This document shows positions 1-11,607 of a stretch of 64,000 nucleotides of DNA, piece by piece. The translations under genes were made by a program, and so were the position numbers. Below the pieces are notes generated by a model. It had not been told where the DNA came from. It worked only from the letters and a program-made list of their open reading frames with translations, and did not search any database. Origin of the DNA: Sphagnum magellanicum (Eukaryota > Streptophyta > Sphagnopsida > Sphagnales > Sphagnaceae); contig CM038910.1 in assembly GCA_021904315.1 (NCBI GenBank), forward strand, positions 21,710,256 to 21,774,255, in the 5' to 3' direction. Position 1 is the stretch's first letter, and each line of letters begins with the position of its first letter.

Positions 1-1074
1 GGCCAAAACAAAGTGCATTGGAAACTTTCATCTAAACCTGAAACTTCACATTTAACAATTGATTTAAAGGCAATTGTCATTGTAGTTAAATTTGACCCTT
101 CATCTTTCACACATGCAATATTTCTTTTTTCAATCCATATTGATCAAACAATTTAATAAGATTGGTGACCAAGGCTTGACCAATAGTTTTTGTTACTTCA
201 AATAACCCAATGATTACTTCTTTAAACTACCAATAAAATCCTAAGAAGTAAATCACAAGAACCAAAATATTGGACATCCATAAATCAAACTTGTAGATAT
301 ACAATCTTCCAATTTTGGTAAAACATATATATGTTTCATTTTTTCCACCAATTTAGGTAATATCTCATGAAAAAAAAAATTAGAAGGGAAGACAACTTGA
401 AGACATAAAAGTAAAATTAAATGTTTGAACCAAACATTTTTCACAAATTGCAATGGCAATTGATTTTTCACAACTAGAAAACCAAGATTTTGTAAAAAAT
501 CTTTATGTTGTTCATCATCGTTTTTTAAAAGATCTTTGACCAAAAAAACTTAAATATTGCACTTCTTGAAACATTTTTATTTTTTTGTCGATTGTCTTTC
601 AAATGGTCCTCTTATTAAAGCATTTATTTCTTCCTCAATTTTTTTGACAATTATTGCATGATCACTATCCGCATGTTTTCTCAAAACTATTGTACCATAT
701 GTCTTATAATATGTTATAAGTCACTTTCTTTCTTTTGTGTTTAGACTAATTACATGCATTAAATTATTGTAACAAAGCAAACATCTCATGACTTGAAGAT
801 TTTCAAGATCAATTTTTCTGTCATCATTCACACAACAAAAAGCCCAACAAGTTGCATTCCTATTATGGCCTTTTCATATTTTCCTTTGAGCATGCAATGT
901 TTGAAGGTTCCTTTCCATTTCATTATTTTCATTAGGATTTGTTATTTCTTCTACTATATTTTGTTTTGTCTAGAGCCTACCATTCAATTTTTCATCTTCC
1001 ATATTCCATTCATTTACACCAATTTCATTTTCACTATCAATTATCATCATATTTTCATTTTGACTTGACTCCAT
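1..1074 (-). pseudogene. hAT-like transposase relic with BED-type zinc finger (N-terminal part, runs off left edge)
   Basis: Read on the minus strand from an ATG at 1074, one frame continues to about 253 with five stop codons and no frameshift. It begins with an acidic stretch, then a C-x2-C (MRCLLC, near 790) and a later H-x5-H (KHADSDH, near 670), the layout of a BED zinc finger. Next comes a block typical of plant hAT proteins (EILPKLVEKMKHIYVLPKL, near 290-370). After a frame change it resumes near 1-130 with ACVKDEGSNLTTM. The family cuts and pastes DNA with an RNase H-fold transposase; this copy cannot be functional. At least three stops sit where Arg CGA or Gln CAG/CAA codons are expected, as in C-to-T decay. 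The rest of the element lies left of the window. Confidence 0.75.
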
Positions 1075-1640
1075 TTCTTACAAAATATTAGATAGGTTGG
1101 AAGATAAATTAAAAATAAGTATGAATTTTACTAAAATTATGGGTTTTGATTTTTGTTATCTAATTTATTTTTAAAACATGAAACCAAAAATAGAAGCAAT
1201 TACAAGCAACTAGGGCAATTACAATTGAAAGCATTTACAAGATTTATAAGATTATTGAGGTCAAAGATGTGAAAAAATATGTTTTAATGTGAAATTTTTT
1301 ATGCAAGTGGGTTCCTTGTCCTTCACATGACAAAATGCACACAATATGTCAAAAAAATTATAATTATTTTCTAAAACATGTCTAATTTTTTTAAATAAAA
1401 CTAAAATAATTAAAAACACACATTTGAAATATCACTAATACAACAAAAAATGAAAAACATAACAATAAAATGAAAAAATGAAAAAAAAATCACTTAGAAG
1501 AAAGAAACTCCATAAATAAATAAATAAATAATACCTTGCTATTGAAGAAAGCTAAAAAATGTATGCAATCGAAAAAAATTTGAAAATTTCACACCTACAC
1601 ACACCTACTAAGAAAAATGCAAGGGGGTAGTAACAATCTA
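1075..1640. other. AT-rich spacer
   Basis: Low-complexity A-rich sequence with short poly-A runs and an AAAT microsatellite near 1512-1530. I see no coding or RNA gene. Confidence 0.6.
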
Positions 1641-1649
1641 GAAACCCAA

Positions 1650-2330
1650 AAAACACCAACAAAACATAGTAAGGAAACATTTATGAACAACAACAAAACA
1701 CAACAAAGAAATGCCAATGAACACCGAGGGTCAAAAAGGTACCTAAGGTGTTCATGTGTAAGGAAACGTAGCAAGGAATCGCCAATGAACACCAATAGAG
1801 CATAGCAAGGAGGCACTAATGAACACCAACAAAACATAGTACAAAAGTGCCAACGAACACCAATAAAACATAGCAAGGAGGCATCAACAAGCACCAACAA
1901 AACACATGAAAGAGGTGCCAATGAGGAACAATAGAGCATAGCAAAAATACACCTATGAATAACAATAGAGCACAAAAAAGGGGCATTGACAAGCACTAAT
2001 AGAATATAGCAAAGAAGCATCAATGAACAACAACAAAGCATAGTAAGGAGGCATCTACAAGCAACAATATAACACAACAAAGAGGCACCAATGAGCACCA
2101 ACAAAATATAACAAGGAGCATTAATGAACAACAATTGAACATAACAAAGGAGCATCTACGAACAACAATAAAACACAATTAGGGGCAACTAAAAAGCACC
2201 AATAGAGCACAACAAAGGAACATCAACGAACACCAACAAAATACAATAAAAGAATGTCGACAAACACCAACAAAGCATAGTAAGGAAACAATTAAGAATA
2301 ACAAGAAAGCAATGCAAAAATAAGCAAATA
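1650..2330. repeat. 34-bp minisatellite, about 20 degenerate copies
   Basis: The unit is 34 bp and contains a core like AACACCAACAAAACATAG followed by CAAGGAGGCA. Units can be lined up end to end from about 1,660 to 2,320 with substitutions and rare indels. Because the unit has few stops on the minus strand, it produces an apparent 186-codon minus-strand frame rich in Leu, Cys and Tyr; I treat that frame as an artefact of the repeat. Confidence 0.85.
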
Positions 2331-4900
2331 AACATAAGACTTAGACATTAATGAACATTAGATTAATCCCAAAAAAAAAATTTAAACGTTAAACAAACCT
2401 TCAAAACACTAAACATTCTCCTTATAAAGAAGAAAAGGGCTAAGGGTGACTCTGCCTCTATGGCGCCTCTGCAAACTTAATTTTTTAAAAACCATGCTTA
2501 CCACTACCAACTACCAAAGTAAATGACATTTATTGACTACTGGCTACTAACATTGTGACACCATAACCTTACTAATTTTAATACTATGACATGGTATTAA
2601 AAAAAATTAAAAGTGGAAGGGTTTTAAATGAACAATTATTAGTTCAATGAGAACCTTTGAATGGGTTTCAAAAAGGGCATCACCTTTAATGATACTTTGA
2701 AATATTCAAAGTGAAAACTAGCTTGAAACCATGGTCGGTTTTCATTTCTTTTCTACCACCCACCTAACATTGGTATATTGCATAGTTGTTGAGTTGGGTG
2801 GAAAGAAGGCATCAAAGAGAAGTTGAGAGTTTCTCTAACTTGTTCAACACCATACTTAGAAAATAATGGTGGCTTGACAACATTGTTGGAGAAACTCCCC
2901 AATAATGGGAATGTAAAGGTTGTTGTGCCCTTTCATGTGTCCAAGAAGAGGAGTGCCTTTGAACTGGATAGAAAACAAACATTTTGCGACTTGTCATTTT
3001 CGATGACATAAAAAGCATAAAAAAAAGTTTTAAAGAGTCATTGAAAGCTTAGGAGCTACCAATGATGATGATGCCCCCCTTGCCCAATGTTTGGAAATGC
3101 ACAAGAATTCAACTATCAACAATGGCACAACCCCACTCCTTCCTATGTGTTTTCCATGGTGGCCGCTTGTTTATTCACCATGTTTTTTTGGTTGCCAAGA
3201 ACCTTTGGATTGGCAATGCTCCCACCACCACCCCCCCCCCCACCCCCCCCCCCCAAACCTTGCTCGAATAACCTTTAGCAAAGGAAAACCCATTGACAAC
3301 AACAAAAACACTAAGAACATGCAAGCTCCCAATGAGGCAATGTTGCCCAATAAAATAAGACTATCAAAAGCTTTGAAATTATTGGTAATGAAGAAGTTGT
3401 CAACCATGTTGACCACAAACAAAAAGTCGAAAGGTTGCAAGTTCTCAATAATGGCCACAACATCCACAAAACAAATGAAACAACTACCTAGAGCTTCAAA
3501 AATATTAGTAATTCAAGTTTTAATTCCCACGAAAATGTTGGCAATGTTCCCCCCACCCCTATTTTTTTTCACCATAAGAGTGATGGCATACCCCCCCCTA
3601 TCGCCGCCCCTTAAATTATTTTGCAACCTGAAGCCTAATACAAACATTTTTTTATAATCGTTTTTTTTTAATACAACCCAACACCCTTTATTATTAACAC
3701 TTGGCCTTGGTAGATTACTTTTTTTTTGACACTTTAGTTTTATACAAACATTCTTTTGTTGACCTTCTCGTTTTTTTTTTTCAACAATCCAAAACCCTCT
3801 ACTATTGACACTTGGCTTTAATAGTTTTTTTTGTTCAAACATTTTTTTGGTCAATTTTGCGATGTGCCCAATTATAATGATTCACAAGAATATTTAGCCA
3901 AATTTGGCTACAACCTAAATATGATAGTAATTAAAAAATATATCCTTCTATGTTTTTGGCAACCTACTTGAACCATGTATAGAAATTTAACAATTTAAAA
4001 AAAAAAACTTGGTTGAATTTTTGCTCTTTAAAATCTCAAAAAAACATGATTTTATTTTTTATGATATAGGATTTTGGTATATATAGTCAATGAAAAAAAA
4101 TTGATGGCATGGGCATATGGGAGCAAGGCTTTTCTGATCATATTTTCATATAGGTGAATTGGTAATCATCCATAATATAATTTAACTGAATTTTGGTTAT
4201 AAATAGGATATGAAAAAAAAAAAAGTTTAAGGTTCCATCACATTTTTTACCACATGTGTAAATTGAATAGAGAAGTCCAACAATTAATTTTTAAAAATAG
4301 AAATTTGGTAAATAAAAAGTTTGGTAAATAAAATGAAGGTTTTTTAGCCAACTTGCTAAATTTGGCCAAAAACAATTTGTATGGGGGTATGGATATGATG
4401 CAACACTTACAATTTATCTAATGTTCACTTGAAGAAGCACTTATTATGTAAAATTATCAATTTTCTTCCAAATTTTTTGTGTTTATTCTTCAATCTTTTT
4501 TTAAAAACCAATAATTTGTATAATCATTTTAAGTGTATTTTGTATTGTGGTGGTTTAGTCAATGTGAAATTTTGGTTTCACATTTATGAAAGTGTGTAAT
4601 GGCAACATCATTGTAAACATAAGGTTGCAAAATTTCCCCATTTATTTCAAATTAGTTTTTTTTTCTCCAAACTCATGGATCAATTTTTATATTCTCTTAG
4701 TTATATGGAAAGGTGAGGAGTAAAGGTTAAACACATTTCTTTCATGTCAAACCACAATTCTTTTTTTTTCAATTATTTTGGCCCACTAATGTCTTGAGAA
4801 AACTATGTCATGACCAATATTTACACTACTAAATAAATGGAAGGAGGAGGCACAAAGGGAGGGGGAAATTGGACCAAACTATTATGCTTAAACTTAAGAT
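2331..4900. other. Intergenic, simple repeats and a roughly 110-bp tandem duplication
   Basis: No gene recognised. A poly-C tract interrupted by single A residues lies at about 3229-3254. Two imperfect direct copies of about 105-110 bp occupy roughly 3637-3850; each contains a poly-T stretch, a CAAC/CAATCCAA segment and the shared word ACACTTGGC. Short open frames across the poly-C tract are compositional. Confidence 0.55.
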
Positions 4901-4929
4901 TTTCATTGGGGTTCTAATTTTCATGGCCT

Positions 4930-6030
4930 TTAAAAAGATACCACACACTAAACTACATTAAACAATGTTTGTTGATATTTTCCACATTCCCACCATTGCA
5001 GACCATATGATTACAAAAAGGTTTGAAGACATTTAAAAATGCATTCATCTAGTTGACAACAACTTAGTTGAGACATGAAATGAGTTGTGTGAATGAAATG
5101 ATGGTCAAGTACATTGAAAAATACTAGCCCATCCAACAATACATGAAAGCCAGTATGGATTTAAGATTTGGTGTTTGGTTATGCCAAGTTCAAGTATGTG
5201 CAAAAAATGGAATTGTATTATGGTGCATGTCATGAAGATGTTGAATTTGCAATTGGATACAAGATTGTCTATGGGTTGATGGATGGGTACAAAAACAAGC
5301 CTTACCTTGTTTTGGGATCTTTTAAAAGTTGGGTTGCATGCCACAAGGACTTACAAAATTGATTGGAAAGTGTGGCCTAATGCTTTGACCAAAGAGAGGA
5401 TGAATTTGACAACTTTGATACCATATGCATGCTTTAAAGTAAGCTTGCTATAGTTTTTTGGTATGATAGCAAACCAATTTCCATTTTTTCCATTACTTTT
5501 AGTTTGAATAAAATGGACTTAGTATTTTATTTTATTTAGGTCCATAAAATATTTTGTTCTACTTATACATGCATCATATGTGGTTTAAATGAAGAAGATC
5601 CAATGGAAAAAAAACACAAATTCATGAAAAAATGATTTTCACATTATTTCAATTATTAAGTCATGAAATATGAAATTTGGGATGATGTCATAGATAACAC
5701 CATGGCAAACTCTTACATTATCTATAAAGCACATATGACCCATCTTGGCAAGTCCACAAAAGCAATGTCACACTTTAAGTTCAATATGATTTTAGTGAAG
5801 GCTTTCATCAAGTGATGCATTCCTTCTATTCCAAAAAAATAGTGAAAGTAGTGGCTTTTGTACACCCAATCCCATGAAGTTACATTATTCCATGTAGTGG
5901 ACTAGGCCTTTTAAAATAAAAAAGGTTATGTGTAATGTGTAAAAAGAGGACAAATCAATCATGTCCATCATGTGAAGATGCTACAATATGTTTTCATGTT
6001 TGACTTGTGAAATTACACAACAAATCTACA
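4930..6030 (+). pseudogene. piggyBac-like transposase relic (DDE_Tnp_1_7 type)
   Basis: Three collinear blocks read as piggyBac, though frames change between them. Near 5100-5180 is MVKYIEKY followed after one stop by PIQQYMKASM, then GFKIWCLV, matching the family's conserved stretch before the second catalytic region. Near 5240-5350 is YKIVYGLMDGYKNK and, after a gap, HKDLQ. Near 5700-5810 is ANSYIIYKAHMTHLGK and then FKFNMILVKAFI, the usual NSYILYK region. At 5925-6000 is a C-terminal cysteine finger (MCNV, then CKKRTNQSCPSCEDATICFH). Stops and frameshifts show it is dead. Terminal inverted repeats and TTAA target sites were not resolved. Confidence 0.7.
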
Positions 6031-6039
6031 TAGATATTT

Positions 6040-8620
6040 TGTTAATTAATTAGTACTTACATAAATTGTATATTACTTGGGGGGGGGGTCCAACACCATG
6101 ATTAGTGGGCCTCTTAGGTTCAATTCCTAAAGCTAGTGGTATTTGTTATATATATATATATCATGTTGTTTTATGAAAATATTCAAAGTTGTATAAGTTA
6201 TTTTGAATTTTGAACTTTTTCAATTCTCTAAATTGCATGGGTCTATGTGTGTAATTAAGCACTTGTGGGTTGATTTTCACCAAATTTTAATCAAATTAAA
6301 AACTATGGGCAATTATTCAACTAAAGGTTTCCTAATTTTTGTGGCATGTTGTGATCAATTATTGGAGTTGTACAAGTTCTTTTTTTTTAATCCTCTAAGT
6401 GGCATGGGTTTACATATGTAAGTAGGCATGTGTGGCTCAATTTTCACCAACTCATGATAAAATTTGAAAGAACTATGGGTAATTGTTCAATTAGGTTTTT
6501 CAAAACTTATTGTGCCATATTGTGATTAAATTTCAGAGTTGTATAACTTTTGACAATTAAGACTTCTATATCAAAAGGGGCCAACCCAACCCCACTTTTC
6601 CCCCACCCCAAATGCAAAAAAAATTGTCCCCCTCCTTCCCCATTTATATGTTAATAATCTTTTTCTTTTACAATGCCATCACATAACATCATCTTGAGGC
6701 ATTTCTTCGTTATTGATTGCTAACAAGTACATTAATTTCTTCCTGCCGCAATGTTTCATAATTGCAAAACCACATACAAGTTTGTAATGAAAACATGAAA
6801 TTGCAAAATGTTACACATCTCTTGACTACATTTCTTTATGTTTTTGAGTTGAGTTTTTTTACTGAACTTGATCCTTCTATTATATTTTCCTCAGATCCTT
6901 TGCAATAAAGTAATATACAACAAGCTATGGAAAAGGGGAATCAAGCAATGGACAAAACAAATGATAAAGTTAGTTATATGGCCAACGAGAATAAACAATG
7001 CACTTAAAGAGAAGATGGATTCAAAAACGAACTTGCTTTACATCATTGCCATCATAGGGCATTGTTTTGAAATGTTTATTTGTTATTGATGGCTAACAAG
7101 TACATTGATTCTTCTCACCACAATGCTCATAAATTAAAAAAACACCTACACACACAAACAACATAGCCAAAAATAAAACGACAAATGAAGACAATGTTTA
7201 CATCACCAAGCAAAAACCAAAAGAAACACAAGCAACAATGATGGTTTTTGTGTTGTTATATGAATATGCAAAAAAACAAAATACAAATCAATGACAACAA
7301 CCAAAAACAAATTCCAAATAAATGACGAAAGTTCATAGAGCTCATAAACCACACAAAAAAGATGTCAAAAACAAACATGGAAATATATAAAGGCAAAAAA
7401 GAATGAAAGAAACTAGAAAGAAAATCTTTCCAATTCTTTACACATGTGATGGGTATGTTATTAGACCATTTTGGGAATTACAACCCTTCCATTTGACTTA
7501 TTGGCTTCATAATGAGATTTGAAATGATAGACCAAGTAAAAGGTTGAAATTCTTGAAAAGGTTCAGAAGTAAACCTTTCACCTATATATAACATCCTTCA
7601 TTTCCCTCCCACTCTTAAGGAATCAACATAAGAGCCCTCCCCTTTATATGCCATGTGATTTACCTATGTTTAAATTCATGATAAAATGTTTTACAATGGA
7701 TAAAACACATAGGTGGGAACATTTCCAAAATGTGAGGTTGGACTAGGTTACCAACCTATCCTAGCCCTTTATTTTGGAAATCCCTTCATCCTAAGGCTAT
7801 ACCCTACACTTTTAGTATATTGTAATACCTTGGCAACTTTGACACTAATTATGTCATTTGTAGAAATGTTATAATTTCCAACAATAAAAAACAAAATTTT
7901 ATGAAAATAAATAGATTTTTTGGGGAGATATTCAAGATTTTTTTTTGACATGAAAACTTCAAAATAAATTAGTTATTTGATATCCATGTTTTGAAACTTC
8001 TTGATATAATTCATTCTTTCACCCCATACCAAGATATTATCTTCTTAAAAAGATTTCATTCAAACTCAAGAAAGTGAAGGTACCACTAGAAATGCTACTA
8101 GAGCAAAGGTGTTACTAGTGTTCACCCAACCAAGATGAACCCAACACATACACCATTACCTTCACCTTTAGTCTTTTAATGTGAATTGCTTCAAACCTTT
8201 CGAAATAATCTTTAGAAGATAAAAAGACAATGTTATGGTTTAAAATCAACATTGTGAGCCATACAAAATAAAGCTTGTTAATTGAATACATAGGGTTTCT
8301 GACAAATCATTGTATGAGTAGAATGTTAATAGCAAGTTTAAGGCTCCAAGAATTTGGCCATTTAATCCCAAAACAATGGGTGACAAGACCAAACCAAGTA
8401 TTATGCACACAACACCACCTCACACATTAAATAAAAAAATGATAACTCAAAGGCATCTAATGACAATTAACAATGGATAACTCATGGAGTTGCTAAGGAG
8501 CTAAATATTTTAGTAACTAACCTACACCTTAGTTTGCCTTTAGTCCAAACATCTACATTTTCAACTCGTGAAAGTTTTGTTAAATTCACAATTTGTTGTC
8601 CTTATTACATTTGCCTACAA
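6040..8620. other. Intergenic AT-rich sequence
   Basis: No gene recognised. A poly-G tract lies near 6080, and a TA microsatellite near 6151-6162. Two loosely similar passages ending in words like GGCATGGGTTTACATATGTAAGT occur near 6230 and 6400, a weak sign of an old duplication of about 180 bp. Words around 6710-6735 and 7080-7110 (TTATTGATTGCTAACAAGTA type) also recur. Confidence 0.5.
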
Positions 8621-8629
8621 GGGAAAATG

Positions 8630-8790
8630 AAGCAAGAAATCATTAAAGTGGATTATAATCAATCTCATGTTGTTACAAGTGATGAATACTTTGACATTTT
8701 GTGATAAAAAGTTATGGACAAAGAGGTAGTGGAAAAAACAAAAGAAGAAAAAAGGAAGGGGAGGAAAAGAGGGCAAAACAAGTGGTTGCA
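8630..8790 (+). pseudogene. Possible Tigger/CENP-B-like transposase C-terminal remnant
   Basis: The plus strand reads EIIKVDYNQSHVVTSDEYFD, then two stops, then a Lys/Glu/Arg-rich tail (KEEKRKGRKRG). A segment of the kind SHVVTSDEYF followed by a charged coiled tail is familiar to me from the end of DDE_1 (pogo/Tigger, CENP-B-like) transposases. The match is short and the upstream catalytic domain is not visible, so the call is tentative. Confidence 0.3.
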
Positions 8791-8799
8791 ACACTAAAT

Positions 8800-10530
8800 G
8801 TGTTACAACTAAGCTTGTTGAATCAAGAGAAAATGTTGATGATAATGTAGAATCTAAATTAAAATGTTATCCTATGAATTGTGTTGCCACACTAGAAACA
8901 AAGATAACAAAATTAACTATAAACCTTTGTGAAGTTACTCAAAGGTTGATTACAAAACATGCAAGAGTAAGTTTTAATGCAACTTAGTTTGTAATTTTAA
9001 TCAAGGAAGCAAGGGATAGATTCCATCAACATTTCTAAGAGGGTTAAGGGCACATCCATTGACATATAAAAGCATAAATCTTGCGATGACAACAATTAAT
9101 AAATAATATAAATAGATAAAAGCCAAGGCAAAAGCTTGAAGTCAAATGCAAGCAATGGGCCACATTGTAGCAAGGTTTCAAGACTAGAGATGAATTACTC
9201 AATAACAAGGGGGAGGGGGGGGGGGGGGTGGAATGGGCATGTCTAGATCAAAAGGAAAAGGGTTTGACCAATGCTAATGGAAGAAATAAGATGGGTTCTT
9301 TGAACATTCATGTATAGAAAAACAAAAGGGGTTTGATTCAAAATAATGAGAGAGAGAAAAAGGGTTCCTTGAACACCCACTTAGAGAAAAAACAAATAGG
9401 ATTTAACTAACAACAATGAAAAAAAAACATGAAAAATGAAAAGATGTCTAGAGAAAGAACAAGCAAATTAGAAAGGTGTGTTTTTAAAAAATGTGAATTA
9501 AAAAGATATGTTCAAAGAAAAAACAAATGGATCAAATCAAATATGTGTTTAGAGAGAATAAGTGTGTGTATTAGAAATGTAAATAAGAACGGGGTTCAAT
9601 TGCAAAAGAAAGTGTGTGTGTGTGTTCTATGTTTTGAGTTCGACTAAAAGCAATAATGTAAGTTCATGTTTTAAGTTCTAAATTTGATTAAAGGAGAGAT
9701 GGTTTGGGTTCTATTGGAAAAGAAAGAAGATTTGGGCTTGATTGGAATTTTTTTTTTTTAAAGGGACACAAAAGTAACTAGGTTCCAAATAATTGAAAGA
9801 GAAAGAGGTTTGATTTGTAACAAAAGGAAACCAATGACATCCAAGCTCTCCCAAGTTCAATGTGCAACTAAAAAAAACCAACATTCTTGAATAACCTAGA
9901 GTTGAACTATTGAAAGCAATGAAAAACAACAAAAATAGCATGATGAAAAACAATGAAAAAAATCAAAAAAAGTAACAAAGAGCTTCAAGAAAAGCAATGA
10001 GATCTCACCACCAATTGCACCCAACAAAGCTTGCAGGAGCATATCAACACAAAGACCAAGAAAGAGGAGAGTTAGAGAAACAAGGAGTTCAAAAAATCTT
10101 ATTGAAGTTTGAAGTGTAAGGACACATGGCATTCGATTGGCAATGCCTCCACCTTGATTAAGAATTTAAAAAATTTAAGCAAACAAACTTCCACCTAACA
10201 CCATAGATCTTATAGTAGGTTTGAAATTTTGTATCTTGCCCGTTGATATATGATGAACAATTTTGCACCAAAAATTTAATTAGATTTTGCATTCATCCAA
10301 TTTGATCAAGGGTCACATCATGTCCAAATGCAAGGTGTTTTGCTCATGAAAATGTCGCATTTGTTTGAGATTTTTTCCAGTTCAAAACTGCTTCTATTTT
10401 AGAAGCCTATATCTTACTCAATTCTTAACCAAATCATGCAATTTGTATAACCACAGGTGCACTCAATCCTAGTTTACAACTTTTCTATGGACTCCAAGAC
10501 CATCCGAGTTAGAGGGTTAGCTCCAGAAAT
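8800..10530. other. Intergenic sequence upstream of the LIF2-like gene
   Basis: No gene recognised. There is a poly-G/A tract at 9209-9230, purine-rich stretches with repeated words such as GAACA...AGAAAAA-CAAA between 9240 and 9600, and a GT run near 9610-9625. The short frames here have no recognisable domains. Confidence 0.5.
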
Positions 10531-10542
10531 TTCTCAACCTTT

Positions 10543-10643
10543 ATGTGTTTGCCCACCAACCTACCTACCTATCAACCTTAAAAGCAACCCCCTAATGTGT
10601 TTGCCCACCAACTTACCTACCTATCGACCTTAAAAGCAACCCC
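10543..10643. repeat. 52-bp direct tandem duplication
   Basis: Two near-identical copies start at 10543 and 10595. Each begins ATGTGTTTGCCCACCAAC and ends AAAAGCAACCCC, and differs by only a few bases. They contain CTACCTACCT, linking them to the tetranucleotide tract downstream. Confidence 0.85.
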
Positions 10644-11099
10644 AAAAAAACAAAATTTGGAGACTTTATCGTCCTACCAATGTAGGTGCTGGTTCACCCA
10701 AGGTGTGTTCACCCTGACCAGACTAGGTAAAGCAAGGTCACCAGAGTCTCAATTTACCATTTCCACCATCAGTATTTCCCCCTCTAGACGCATCCCAAAA
10801 AATAAAAACACACAAACCAATTATTGTGGGAATATTACTGGGGGATGTGCAAAGAAAAATCTCCATCCGATCTAATAAATTTTTTTTGAAATAATCGAGG
10901 GAGATAATTTCTTTTTTTGTGGAAAACCTAGCGGGAAAGCCAAATGAATTAAAAAAAATTCAGGTCGGGAAGCAAAAACTAATTTAAGATTATTTACTAA
11001 CCCCATAGGGACAAGCAACAACCTACATGTCTAAAATCTCATAAAACTATTTGAGAAAAAAATTGGATCTAAAAAAAAATTACTCTTAGCCTAGGTACA

Positions 11100-11390
11100 A
11101 GCTTACCGACCTTTTCACCTACTCCCTACCTACCTACCTACTTACTTACCTAAAATTATTCTTCGACCTACCTCCAAACCTAACCACTTACCCATTACTC
11201 ACCTATGCAAAATTACTTTTTACCCTACTTATGTACCTACCTATTATTTAACTACCTCCTAAAATTACTCTTCAACCTACCTTTCAGCCTACCCACCTAG
11301 TCACAACCTACCTATTTATCTGGAATTACTATTTTATCTACATAGCAAGAGAACTAGGGCTTACCTGCTAACTACCTACCTACCTACCGA
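11100..11390. repeat. Degenerate CTAC/CCTA tetranucleotide tract
   Basis: Clusters of CCTACCTACCTAC separated by variable words, ending just before the CpG-rich first exon of the LIF2-like gene. The reverse-complement version (GTAG/GGTA) forms another tract at about 33.3-33.7 kb. Confidence 0.7.
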
Positions 11391-11607
11391 AAGGCGAGGA
11401 GGAAAGAGCGAGCGAGAGAACTAGGGCGTCGTCGGAAAACGAGTTGTTATTGTCGTCGCGCACATCACCACCATCGCCACAACGACGAAGGGGATCTAGC
11501 GTAGGAGGACAGAAGGCAAAGGGAAACCGACTCTCTTTTCTGTGGCAACCACGCCAAAGTGCACTAGATACTACGAGTGCGACTCCGCCGCTCTCGCCAG
11601 CTTTCAG
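11390..11607 (+). promoter_or_regulatory. CpG-rich promoter/first non-coding exon of the LIF2-like gene
   Basis: Composition changes sharply from AT-rich, CpG-poor DNA to a stretch full of CG (CGTCGTCGGAAAACGAG, CGCCACAACGACGAAGG). It ends at a good donor, TTTCAG followed by GTATGC (intron from 11608). The most convincing acceptor before the start codon is the pyrimidine-rich CCTCCTCCTCAG ending at 12954, which gives a 1,347-bp 5' UTR intron. Additional non-coding exons inside it (for example after GGGGCAG near 11954) are possible. No clear TATA box was picked. Confidence 0.6.

Noticed and set aside
1595-2155. 186-codon minus-strand open frame rich in Leu and Cys
   Set aside because: It is produced by a 34-bp tandem repeat lacking stops in that direction; no domain is present.
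3062-3657. Overlapping plus-strand frames with poly-Pro tract
   Set aside because: They rest on a poly-C run and lie in all three frames at once, with no domain, start context or splice support.
6100-6140. tRNA T-arm-like hairpin (TTAGG-TTCAATT-CCTAA)
   Set aside because: No acceptor stem, anticodon arm or A box of a tRNA can be built around it; a 17-base hairpin in AT-rich DNA is expected by chance.
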